DNA of 64,000 nt, from contig JAFMSR010000017.1 of assembly GCA_022818135.1 (NCBI GenBank), positions 40,519,398 through 40,583,397 on the forward strand, given 5' to 3'. Numbering within the stretch: the stretch's first letter is position 1; each line of letters starts with the position of its first letter. Of this stretch, positions 1 through 10,211 are shown in pieces. Source of the stretch: Saxidomus purpurata (lineage: Eukaryota; Mollusca; Bivalvia; Venerida; Veneridae). The notes under the pieces are model-generated. The model did no database searches, was not told the origin of the DNA, and was given only the letters and a program-made list of their open reading frames with translations. Both the position numbers and the translations under genes were made by a program.

Positions 1-395
1 AAATCCTGTTTACATGATTTTAACTTGATTTGGCAGTCAAAGGAAAACCTGGTTTCGTGGCATTGCCATGTTTCTTGTTGAGTGTTGTAAACAGTCAGAG
101 ATATACTTTGCACATCACTGGAAGTAAAGTTCTTCAATTATAATTCAAAATAGGCATGTTTATTTATGAACAACCTATTTACAACCTCTCTTTGGGAGAC
201 CTCTGGAAAATTACAAGGATAAACCTACTTTCGTTTTTGAAAAGACAAAATATAATTCATCATTTCTTTTGTTAATTTTCAACACAATATGGTCACGTTC
301 GATGTAGTATGTCATTTTTTTCCTTCTGAGAAGACGCGCGTTACAATTCCAGATTTAAAAGAAAATTCGATTTGGTATTAGTAATGGACCTTTAA
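1..395 (-). mobile_element. Partial TTAA-flanked inverted-repeat element (family 1), cut by window edge
   Basis: The segment is an inverted copy of the left part of the element at 5493-6016. Shared stretches include the complement of 'ggtccattactaa', the 'cctactttcgtttttgaaaag' region and 'gtttacaac'. The right end reads TTAGTAATGGACC and is followed by TTAA at 392-395. There is no coding capacity. The left end lies outside the window. Confidence 0.75.
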
Positions 396-705
396 CAATT
401 CAGCAAATATTAGTTAACAGTTATCCGTATACGTGAAACATTTAACAACCATTTGTTTTTCTTTATTTTTATTATTCTAGTGGATATTCAATATGTGTTC
501 AATTGGAAATGCAAGTCTGATCTCTTTCAACATTTCTGAATTAAGATTAAATTCATTTTGACAGAGTTTCATTTAACCAATCAAACCAACCCTTATATAA
601 GTTTTAAATAATATAACCAATGAAGTTTAAGTATGAATATGAAGTAACATATATTCCTCTAGCACCTTCAAACCTAAAAAAGGATGAAATTTCCTATATA
701 AATCA
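396..705. other. AT-rich spacer without recognised features
   Basis: No ORF, splice-bounded exon or repeat was recognised between the TTAA element and the start of the minisatellite. It is the only place in the window where a missing signal-peptide exon of gene A could sit upstream of the minisatellite, but no ATG followed by a hydrophobic run and a GT donor was found. Confidence 0.5.
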
Positions 706-2850
706 GCAATTACTAAGCAACCACTGACTTCCGAGTAATCAGTGACTTCCCCTAGCAACAAGTGACTTCTCCTAAGAACAAGTGACTACCTAAGCAAACA
801 GTGACTTCTTAAGCAACCAGTGACTTCTTCAGCAACCAATGACTTCCCCTAGCAACTAAGGACTTCTATTGCAACTTTTTGACTTCTTAGCAACCAATGA
901 CTCCCCCTACCAACAAGTGACTTCCTTTAAAACTTCCTAAGCAACAATTAAGTTCCCATGCAACCAATGAATTGCATAGCAATCCTTGACTTCCTAAGCA
1001 ACAATTAAGTCCCGTAGCAACCAACGACTTCCCCTAGCAACAAATAATTTTACCTAGCAACAGGTGATTTCCTAAGCAACCATTGACTTCCTGAGCATTA
1101 ATTATGTCGCCTGGCAACCAATGATTTACCCTGCAGCCAATGACTTCCCCCAGCAAATGTAATTTCCTTAGCAACAGTAAGCATCATATTGGCACCATTG
1201 ACTTCTTAGCCAAGCAACCACTGATTTCCTAAGCAACAATTAAGTCCCCTAGCAACCAGTAATTTTCTTAGCAACCAGTGACTTCCATGGCAACTATTGA
1301 CTTCCTAAGCAATAATTTAGTCCCCTACGAACCAATGACTTCCCCTAGCAACCAATGATTTTCCCTAGCAAAAGGTTACTTCCTAGGCAACCATTGATTT
1401 CCTGAGCATTATTTACGTCGCGTAGCAACCAATTACTTACCCTAGCAACCAATGACTTCACCTAGCAACAAGTAATTTCCTAAACAACTTTAAGCATCAA
1501 ATTGGCACCAGTGACTTCCTTAGCCATCAGTGATTTCCCCTAGCAACCAATGACTTCCCCTAGAAACAAGTAATTTCCTTAGCAACCTAAAGCATCTTAT
1601 TTGCACCAGTGATTTCCTTAGCAACCAGTGACTTCCTCTAGCACCCAGTGACTTCTCTGGCAACCATTAATTTTCTAAGCAACAATTTTGTCCAGTAACA
1701 ACCAGTGTCTTTCATAGCAACCATTGACTTCCTCAGCAATAATTCAGTCCCCTACGAACGAATGACTTTCCCTAGCAACCAGTGACGTTCCTAGCAACCA
1801 CTGATGTCCTTAGCAACCATTAAGTCTCCGAGCCACCTGTGACTTCCATAGCAACCATTGACTTCCTTAGCAACAATAAAGTCGGTAACCAACCAATAAC
1901 ATCCCCTAGCAACGAATGATTTCCCCTAGCAATAAGCAATCTCCTTAGCAACCTTAAGTTTCATCTAAGCACCAGTGACTGCCTTAGCAACCAGTGACTT
2001 CTCCAAGCCACCAGTGACTTCCCTAACAACCACTGATTTCTTCAGCAACAATATAGTATCCTAGCAACCTGTGATTTCCATAGCAACAAGTTTTCTACAT
2101 AGCAACCTTTAGGATAATCTTGGCACCAGTGACTTCCTTAGAAACCAGTGATGTCCCTAAACAACTTTCCCTACCAACCAATGACTTCCCCTACCAACCA
2201 ATGATTTTCCCTAGCAACAGGTGACTTCCTAAGCAATAATTGACTTCCTAAGCAATAATTACGTCGCCAAGCAGTCAATGCCTTCTCCAAGCAACCAATG
2301 ACTTCCTTTAGCATCAAGTAATTTTCTTAGCAACCTTAAGCATTATCTTGGCACCAGTGACTTCCTTAGCCAATCAACCACTGATTCCCTAAGCAACATT
2401 TACGTCCCCTAGCAACCAGTGACTTCCTTAGCAGCCAGTGATTTCCCTGACAACAAGTGACTTCCCTAGCTACCAATGACTTCCCCTAGCAAAAAAGTGA
2501 CTTCCTCTAGCAAAAAATGACTCTCTTAGTAACCAGTGACTTCCTTAGCAACAATTTAGTTCCATATAAACCCGTGACTTCCTAAACAACAAATGACTGT
2601 TTAAGTAAAAAGTGACTTATCCAGCAACCAATGACTTCCTTGGCAACAATTAAGTCCCTTGCAACCAGTCTTCCCTTAGCAACCAATGACTTCCCTAGAG
2701 TAATTTCCTTTGCAACTTTTAGCATCATCTTGTCACAGGTGACTTCATTGGAAACCATTGACATCCGTAGCAACTATGAACAATTGTGTTTGGCAATCAC
2801 TGACTTTCCAGTACTTACTAGTGGTTCCCTTTGCAAACTGTGACTTCTGT
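706..2850. repeat. 2.1-kb degenerate minisatellite, about 19-20-bp unit
   Basis: About one hundred imperfect head-to-tail units follow the pattern TGACTTCC(CC)TAGCAACCA. They vary at the purine after CCA, at CCCC versus CTT, and by small indels. A longer variant block reading roughly 'aagcatcatcttggcaccagt' recurs irregularly near 1180, 1490, 1590, 2105, 2340 and 2715, suggesting several rounds of block duplication. Reading frames through it are repeat artefacts. The repeated TAGCAAC resembles half of an RFX X-box, which is a motif resemblance only. Confidence 0.92.
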
Positions 2851-2861
2851 AAGTGCACTGG

Positions 2862-2906
2862 TACTCAGGTGAGCGATAAAGGGTCACCATAGCTCTCTTG
2901 TTTAAC
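2862..2906. repeat. Terminus of a dispersed repeat ('caggtgagcgataaaggg')
   Basis: The sequence 'ctcaggtgagcgataaaggg', followed by 'ctctcttgttt', matches the ends at 15139-15172 and, inverted, at 18162-18200. It marks a repeat family shared by intergenic and intronic sites in this window. Confidence 0.5.
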
Positions 2907-3457
2907 ATACTCTTACATAGAATCGCTTGAAAACACTTGCTTTGACGCAAGTACTGTGTGTAATAAATGTACAGGCAGTTCTGTTCTCGGATTTTTCGAA
3001 GCTTCGGCCAGAGAATTGTATTAGTATACGGAACTATGAAGTCCATTATCGAGAACATTCCGCAAGAGTAGGTTTATATTACATGTAGTACATTTACATA
3101 ATTATACACATGTATAAAACATTGAACTGGTTTACCTACCTGTACATATTTAATATATATAATTTAAATTTAAATTCGGAAAAACCCATGTGTTACTATT
3201 TACAACTATTTACATCTTATGTTCAAACTAGTTAAACAGCCAAAGTTTAAAAAGAAAATGTTTAAACGGGAAATTAAAGGTAAGCTGGAAAAGAGTGCTA
3301 TTTTTTAAGTATACTTTATAGATCTAGCATTAATTGATGGCTATAATCGATCTACTTTGCTACAAACATGGTTTGCGACAGGAAATATTTTAAACGCAAA
3401 ATATCAGATAATTTAACAATATCTAATGTCTACTGTAACAACTATTTCATCTTGTAG

Positions 3458-4731
3458 GAAATTGTGGACAAGAAGCCTACTTTGGACCATTAGGAAAATG
3501 TCAGGATTGCGGAACACTATGCGACAAACCATCGCAGTATCCGAAGTCTTGCGAGATCTATTGTCCAGGTAGGTTTTATTTCAAGTTTCAATTCAGTGTT
3601 TTAGCCATATCACGTACACTATATGTTTTCTAAACAGGCAGCATTTTATTACAAAGTACTGAAAGCATATCTCTTTTTCTAATTTTAACCTCTTTTGGAG
3701 AAGGGGGGCGGGGTATGCAAGCAGTCAATATACTACTACCCGATAACGAATAGTGCGTTACATTGCATAGCAAAAACTTAAGCCGTTTTGACTTGTAACC
3801 AGTACCGTAAAACTTTTTTTGAAATACAAAAATGTAGATGGTTAATTTTAATTCTTAAGACCACCATCTGGATTCTTACCTATAGCTCTGCGATCACACG
3901 TATAAGTCAGTTACAATAATCAATTGACCACAAAGGTCATTAACATGTAATAACCTATAAATGTGCGGATCCGAGTGCATTTTTCTTTTATTTTGTAGCG
4001 TTTTAGGGGTTTTCACGCTTACCAACAAGGCTAAAACTGTATTTAACGTACATGTACATGTTTGCCATTTTTGCAGTAAATACAATACCTGGTTTAAACT
4101 TTACGTCACAGTGTAGCAAATAATACGACCACAAATTACACCACAAAAATAATTATAATTTATTTACGTCCTTCATTTATTAACCCCCAGTTTTGGTTGA
4201 GGTTTATGTGAACTTTCTTTTTCAGATTACATTCCAAAGGAACGCCCGACCACGACACAGTACCCTTCCACATCAGTGAACGTTAAATCGTTGATTATTG
4301 GAGGCTTCTCGATTCTAGGTACTTTCGTATTTCTGATATTTATACTTACCTTGCTATGGAAGAAGTTTTTAAGAAGAAGATATTATCGGGCTGTTGAAGA
4401 AAGAAGAAGGCGGAAGCAACGGATCCCAATACGGACACCAGTACAAGTACGACCTGATGAGGAAGCAAATCCGGAACTAAATAATATTTTCGAAAGCACT
4501 GATGATTCCGATACAGACTCAGCTGAAAGTTCTGTTGAACAATTCGAGAACGATGTAAATTTGTCTTTAGATGACGTTGAGGTGAACGGGGTTCTTGTTG
4601 GAGAAACTGTAAGATCTGATTCTGCTGTTATCCGAATATATGATGAAACATCAAACGACTCTAGAAGTGATGCTTTTGACTTCGGTCAGACCTTTCCATT
4701 TCATTCTCTTTCATCCCTCGAAGGCATTTGA
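3458..4731 (+). CDS. Gene A: BCMA/TACI-like single-CRD transmembrane receptor (5' exon missing)
   Basis: Two exons are visible. Exon 3458-3568 (111 nt, phase 1-1, after 'cttgtag' and before GTAGGT) encodes NCGQEAYFGPLGKC and then cysteines spaced x2, x3, x9, x3. Exon 4226-4731 (after 'tttttcag') encodes a DYIPKERPTTT stalk, a membrane helix (SLIIGGFSILGTFVFLIFIL), a basic stop-transfer run (KKFLRRRYY) and an acidic Ser/Asp-rich tail of about 125 residues ending FDFGQTFPFHSLSSL. The partial protein has 205 residues. The six-cysteine spacing and Tyr-Phe-Gly fit the cysteine-rich domain of BCMA/TACI in the TNF receptor superfamily, so a surface receptor for a TNF-like ligand is inferred. No death domain is present. 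The signal-peptide exon seen in genes B and C was not found here. Another small Cys-rich receptor class is the main alternative. Confidence 0.8.
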
Positions 4732-4965
4732 TCATAAGATGGTCAAAGTCGTAGACTGTAGTAGAGTAGTTAGTGTGGTAGTTGGCTCTTGTGGCGTGAT
4801 GTCATGATGATACTATTACAGGTCATATGTAGTGAAAATCGTTCTGCGTTGTGACAATTATCGCAATTGGTAGACTATGTTGTTGACGTCGCCGTGTCGA
4901 TGCGGATTCCAGTCTTAAAATACTGTAGCCTACAGAACTGTTTAAAAGAAAAGGTTTATATCAAT

Positions 4966-5275
4966 TTTGTAGGATTCGTTTTAAGAAATCTTCTAAATAA
5001 ATTATATATTTTTTATAAGTCGTTTTATGAAACATATTCAATGATTAGAATTCATTTTTGACATGTTATAAACAATGTGTGTTTTTGTAATACTGGTTTT
5101 ATTAAACGTTTTAAATAAATTTATGTATTTTGTAGATCGTTTTAAGAAATATTTTTGTTCGATTCGTTATAAGAAATGTTTTGAATATAGTGTTTATCTC
5201 TGTAGGATTCATTTAAGAAATGTTGTAAATAGATTATTCATTTTTGTGGGATTTATTTCAGGAAATGCGAATGTT
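4966..5275 (+). repeat. AT-rich imperfect tandem repeat in the 3' region of gene A
   Basis: Five diverged copies of a unit resembling 'gtaggattcgttttaagaaat' followed by 'taaataaattat' lie just downstream of the gene A stop. They would be in its 3' untranslated region if transcription reaches the signal at 5351. Short ORFs here are low-complexity artefacts. Confidence 0.6.
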
Positions 5276-5350
5276 CATTCGCAAAGAAGTCTCTGTTATA
5301 ATGTGTTCATTACCATCAATACGTGTATATTGCGGCTTTTGTTTTTATTT

Positions 5351-5356
5351 AATAAA
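5351..5356 (+). terminator. Candidate polyadenylation signal AATAAA for gene A
   Basis: AATAAA occurs about 620 nt after the gene A stop, following the AT-rich repeat and before the mobile element at 5493. A second AATAAA lies near 5455. Other AATAAA-like strings occur in this AT-rich stretch, so the assignment is tentative. Confidence 0.35.
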
Positions 5357-5492
5357 GCTACTATATCGTTCATATTTTTATCTGTTATTATTCAACCGAG
5401 TTGAAGTCAAAAATTCATCAAATCCGAATGCAAGGATTCACGTGACCAGAATCCAATAAAATATCGACCGACTTCTCAATTCAAGTTTTTAA

Positions 5493-6016
5493 AGGTCCAT
5501 TACTAACATCAAATCGAACTTTCTTTTAAATCTGAATCGTAACAGGCGTCTTCCCAGTAGGAAAAATATGACATACTGCATTAAATGTGACCATATTGTG
5601 TTGAAAATTTGAGTTTTACAAAAGAATTAATAAATAATAGTTTGCCTTTTCAAAAACGAAAGTAGGTTTTCCAGTTTTCAAATATCTTCGTAATTTTCCA
5701 GAAATCTCCCAGAGAGAAATAGGTTGTAAATAAATAAGCATGTCAATTTTGAATTATAATTGAAGAACTTTACTTCCAATATGTGCAAAGTATGTCTGAC
5801 TGTTTACAACGTTCAATAAAGCGAAAGTAGGACAAAAAGACCACCCAGGTCAATCTAAGGAAATACACAAACATTCACTCGTTTTTCTGCAGTAGTATTT
5901 CAAACAGGGAAATACTCCACGGCTATTGTAAAGTTTAAGAAGCTAGTTTCAAACTGTATTTCCATGTTACAATTCCAGAATTTAAAAAAAATCGATTTGG
6001 CGTTAGTAATGGACCT
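5493..6016 (+). mobile_element. TTAA-flanked inverted-repeat element (family 1), complete copy
   Basis: The element begins AGGTCCATTACTAA and ends TTAGTAATGGACCT, with TTAA at 5489-5492 and 6017-6020. The terminal inverted repeats extend about 50 bp with mismatches. There is no transposase ORF, so it is a non-autonomous miniature element. TTAA flanks are typical of piggyBac-type insertion, so a piggyBac-like origin is inferred. Related copies lie at 1-395 (inverted) and 43968-44226. Confidence 0.8.
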
Positions 6017-6020
6017 TTAA

Positions 6021-6718
6021 TATTGCATTCTTTGTTTCCTTTCAAATTACAAAATATATCTAGACGTGACACGGGAAACACCTCCTATAATAGTAAGTAA
6101 ACAAACATTGAACAATTAAACTTGCTCTATATGATTTCGGATGATGAAGATTTGAAATTAAGAAATTGTCAATGTAGTCGTTAAATTGAACGTGCATCGC
6201 ATTATAGTTTTTACGCAAGTGCTTGATTGGTTTCCTTTGTTTTGAAACTACATTTATAATTGATTTTGGTCCTCCGTACAAGGACGTTTTCGAAGTTGGA
6301 GTTACAGACTCCAATGACAAGATGAGTGTGCTCACCTCCAAGTGGGACACTGTCCACCAATTTACTTTTCCAAGCAGGTATCAATATATGGAATATGTAA
6401 TTTATTATAAGTTTATAATATCTGACTGTAAACAAAGTTGGACTACTGTTCGGATATGATCTTATTCCCATAGCCTATGTAGACATTAATATGCAAGAAG
6501 CTTTAGTGATTTAAAAGAAATTGCGTTCTTTAGTTGTCGATCGAAATGTATCTTATAAGGTGGCATTCAATCAGAAATGTACTTTTTTCCAAGGCATGAG
6601 GAGACTCCGTCCTTTTTTTGCAAACAAAGGGAGAGAACTGTTACAATGTAGTAATCGTGTGCAAATTGAATTTACCTTTCTTTGATAGCGTTGTCAGTTA
6701 AACATGTTCAATTTATGT
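6021..6718. other. Intergenic, nothing recognised
   Basis: AT-rich sequence with only short overlapping ORFs on both strands. None has splice context, recognisable motifs or protein-like composition. Confidence 0.5.
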
Positions 6719-6960
6719 TTAGGCCTAAAAAAAAAATATGTTTGTTTCAGGTTTCATGTCCCAAAAAATCAGGGTAGGTAGGTAGGTAGGAAATTTTTTT
6801 GGGGGGATGTTTTTTTTATTCTCAAACTAACCAAATTCAACATAAATTTGAATATATTTATGCTTAAAAATTCTAAAACGCAAAAAAAGTTCTAGGGCCG
6901 GGGCAAAAAAATAGGGTAGGTCTGGAAACCTGAAACAAACATATTTTTTTATGCCTTAAC
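6719..6960. mobile_element. Miniature inverted-repeat element, about 240 bp
   Basis: The left end 'ttaggcctaaaaaaaaa', continuing into 'tatgtttgtttcaggttt', is mirrored at 6925-6960 by 'aaacctgaaacaaacata' and 'ttttttatgccttaa'. The inverted repeats are about 33 bp with few mismatches. The interior contains a (GTAG)n run near 6775 and poly-T tracts. It has no coding capacity. Confidence 0.75.
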
Positions 6961-7046
6961 ACAATTTGGTAAAATAATTAAGAGTATTTAACTTTAAAAT
7001 CCGTACACATTAAAACATATATATAGGTTCCGTATGGGTCCCATAT

Positions 7047-7067
7047 GGGCTGCCACATGGGCAGCCC
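7047..7067. other. Short perfect hairpin
   Basis: GGGCTGCC and GGCAGCCC flank a five-base ACATG loop, next to another small palindrome (cccatatggg). No gene is close enough to suggest a terminator or regulatory role. Confidence 0.4.
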
Positions 7068-7590
7068 AGATACTTCCATTTTGGACAAATCTTGCATTTC
7101 TTGGCTAGATCTGTTTGAATTTACTTTAATTTTAAGTTTGCTGGACTTTCAATATACAACCATTTGTCAGAAACATTGGACACAAATATGCGAAACTCTT
7201 TAAACTGGATTGTAACAGCAGGGGCATGATTCTTGTACTTCCATTTTTATATCTTTGTGCTTTAACTTTTTCTTTTTCCTTGAACAGAGAGATATTATCG
7301 GACAAAGGAGTCTATATTATAATATTATCCTGCAAGAAAACAAAACACTATATGCTTTAACACTAAAACTTTATTAACTAATCTCATATATGGTTCATAT
7401 ACAGGCATGCATATAATCAGAATAAGAAATAAGTCAAATTTCAACCTTTAAAACAAGATATTTGAAGAGAAAAGTCTATGTAAACTACATGTCATGTATT
7501 TATAATAGTGTACATGTATCATAATACAAATCTTAATTTCTAAAATCTAGAGACATAACTGCAATAGCCAATATTACCCACTACTGCAGC

Positions 7591-8344
7591 TTACATTCTG
7601 TGGACGTCTTGTATGTGAATTTCAATATCAACAAAGAAACCAACATTGAATGTAATACTGTTTATAATATGTACATTTCTTCTTTCCCTTAAGCCCTTCA
7701 TATTGTATTCCCTAGCCAGCTGGTCTGGCACGGCCTCCTTCATCAAGCCGTAAACCGTTTCACACACGTCCGCCCCACCAAACATTGAAAGATACCTCAC
7801 CTTAAATGAATGCATACACTTGTTTTTAAATATAGATTTTAACACTATGAATTTTCAAAATTATGTTGTGCACATGGCTTTTATGGCATATTTAAAAGAA
7901 AGGACTGGGGAAACTGAATGAACCAATTAATTAAAACATGACATTTTTCACTTTCACAATTAATGCAGCAAAGTTTTTGTTCACCATGCAATATTTTCCA
8001 TAAATATAGCAGAATAATAAAAGAAAAAGATGGTGTGCTCACAACAGACCATTATGTTTCTGGGCATTTATGTTAGTGGATATGAGGTCAGCATTGTAGT
8101 TTGTTCAGTTACGGTACTGATTAAATAACTAAAAGATTCACATACATGACTAACTCTATGCTTACCTCAGATGACAGCTTTGTTTGATCTCCGAGAAGCT
8201 CTTCATATGTTTCCATATCGGAAAAATGAGGTCCTTAGGGAGCTGCAGCGACTGGTCATCTGTTGCTGACCTGGCCAACAACCACTGCAGCATTCTCTTC
8301 ATCTTTTAATTCTCCTCTTGCATTGTCTCCAAGACCACGAGAAT
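7591..8344 (-). pseudogene. DUF4806-like gene fragment with stop and frameshift
   Basis: Two - strand exon-like blocks are present. Block 8344-8166, from an AG acceptor to a GTAAG donor, reads ILVVLETMQEEN, an in-frame TAA at 8308-8306, then QSLQLPKDLIFPI. A one-base frame change near 8216-8222 is needed to continue DMETYEELLGDQTKLSSE. Block 7800-7591 continues VRYLSMFGGADVCETVYGLMK and DQLAREYNMKG. The SLQLP, FGG and LA..YN pattern resembles DUF4806 domains common in invertebrate repeat-associated genes; this assignment is from memory of the family and unverified. The stop plus frameshift argue for a decayed copy. A possible earlier exon lies at 9142-9225 on the same strand. Confidence 0.5.
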
Positions 8345-8500
8345 CTGTGTTACGACAGCTGAAAAACGATGTCAAAAATGTGTTTAATAGGAACTATCAT
8401 TACAATAATGATGAATTCATAAATTCCTGTAAATGTCATATTTCTGGATTTTAATAAGCAGTGTAGTCATTACAGTACTGCAATTATTTTAAAATAATGT

Positions 8501-9010
8501 ACAGTATACGCAAGGTGTTTTTTTCCATATGTCACCCGGTCACCGCGACAAAAATGTATTCTCGGTTACCAGACACGGTGATGTGGTCACTCTAAAAAAG
8601 TTTTGGTCACATAAATAGCCACGTGACCGTGAACTTGCGCTGAAATATGTGGTTGCGGTGATTCACAGTGGCCTGTCACGGTGAATCACGGTGACCAACT
8701 CGACTAAAATAAAGTATATGACAACTATGTTATTATATTTATTGAAGTACAAAATGTAGAATACATAAATTTCTGTAAATACTATGTTTATGTAGATTTA
8801 AAGTAACATTCACGTAAACAATGTGCCGTAAAAATCAAAAGTTGCGACCCAAATGTGGACACCACGAAACACCGTGCCCAGTTACCGCGATTTAGGTAAC
8901 TCGAATTAGGGTGACTCTGGTTGCATTTGGGTGACCAAATTAGCGTGGACACGATGGCTGGACATCGCGGTGATGGGTGAAAACTGGAAAAAACACTTTG
9001 CGTGTACTGT
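8501..9010. mobile_element. Inverted-repeat element with GTGACC-rich interior
   Basis: The left end acagtatacgcaaggtgttt is mirrored by the right end around 8984-9010, giving about 27 bp of inverted repeat with few mismatches. The interior carries repeated 'ggtgac' and 'gtcacgg' blocks in both orientations and can fold strongly. A partial copy of one end lies at 27964-28047. There is no ORF of its own. It sits inside the introns of the decayed DUF4806-like gene. Confidence 0.7.
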
Positions 9011-10080
9011 TTACATTTTATCATTATGAAAAGAATACACATTTTCAACCAAATACAGTTGTGGTTGGCTTGTATTGTAGACAGAACATTTATAGGTATA
9101 AAATATATATACAATGTAATTACAGCACTAAATTTACTTACTAGGCCAAATATTCTGCCCACGGGACGGCGCTTCAGATGGACCTCGTAGTGGAGTAACC
9201 GCCGAACCAGCCTCCCCACTTCATTGCTGGACTCTCACAGTGCCTGTGTCATTAAAAGAGGCGGAGGTGAAAATTCACCTTTTTTCAACGGCAACTGAGA
9301 GCGAGCAGCTTTAAATGTGAAACGAGGAACAGTATAATTGAACACGCATCCTACACACCGTCGTAGTAGTCCAAAATTGAAAAAGATGATGAAAAGACGT
9401 CATGGATTTGGAGTGAGATTTTATGAGTGTGTTGCACAAGGAGTGGGGAAGCATGATAAAAGTAAGCTTAAGTCGAAGAATATACAAAATTCAATCGATC
9501 CTAGAGCGATGCAACCGAACAACAGTGGTAACCCAGATCTAGAAAAGTGTTAAAGTTGTTCCTTGTCATATTCTCTTATACGTCGCCAATGAATTGTGTT
9601 AAATGTCAAGAAGGGTCTTGGCAAGGTCCCCAGGGAAGAAGTCGGGACTATACATGTAATTAATCTAATTTAATAATAACTACATGTATTACAAACTATG
9701 AATATAGAATAGATATATTTGGGCAAGTGAATGGTAAACCTGCTCTATTTTGAAACGTTATCTGATTATGACACTCTACGCTTAATTTATCACGCAAAAA
9801 AAAAAGAATGTACATAGATATCTTTTGAGTATCAACGCGGTTTAAGTCGAGTGTTCAATGTGTATTATTGTTTTCGTTTTTTGGTCGTATGTCCAATTAA
9901 TATTTGCCAGCTTTGTTAAAGTGTTTTAACGCCAAAACTCATCACTGTTTATAAATATCTTATTATAATTTCAGAAAGTAAATTGGAATTTCAATTGACT
10001 AGACTAAGTACTGTTTATTAATATCTTATTATAATTTTAGAAACTAATGAGGAATCTCACTCTTTATATAGATATATGTC
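9011..10080. other. Intergenic, little recognised
   Basis: The stretch includes a possible - strand exon (9225-9142, ending at a CTA|GTAAGT donor) and a 'ctgagagcgagcag' half-site at about 9295 that matches the ends of the element at 42087-42397. The + strand ORF at 9338-9553 has no recognisable features. Confidence 0.4.
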
Positions 10081-10091
10081 TTTATAAATAA
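10081..10091 (+). promoter_or_regulatory. TATA-like element upstream of gene B
   Basis: TTTATAAATAA lies 121 bp before the gene B start codon. The identical 11-mer lies 190 bp before the gene C start codon, at 17159-17169. Shared position and sequence suggest a retained core promoter. AT-rich background makes chance occurrence possible. Confidence 0.35.
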
Positions 10092-10211
10092 AAACAAAAT
10101 GGAATTTCACACCAATATTCTAAATTTAAAACCCATCTCATATATCGTTTATCCCTGAATTTGTTGGTGAAATCGCAGGATTGTCATTGTTGTGGCATAT
10201 TCTACAAAAAC

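Noticed and set aside
2582..2843. ORFs of 63-70 codons on both strands
   Set aside because: They are translations of the minisatellite (repeated SLATxxPLATND-like units), with no start context or splice support.
706..2850. CRISPR-like array
   Set aside because: Units are contiguous without unique spacers, highly variable, and the host is a eukaryote.
3458..3568. EGF or laminin-EGF module
   Set aside because: Cysteine spacing and the lack of the EGF C-x-C-x(n)-G-x-x-C ending do not fit. The x11-x2-x3-x9-x3 pattern fits BCMA/TACI better.
9338..9553. 71-codon + strand ORF
   Set aside because: Basic, low-complexity product with no motif, no partner exons and no recognised family.
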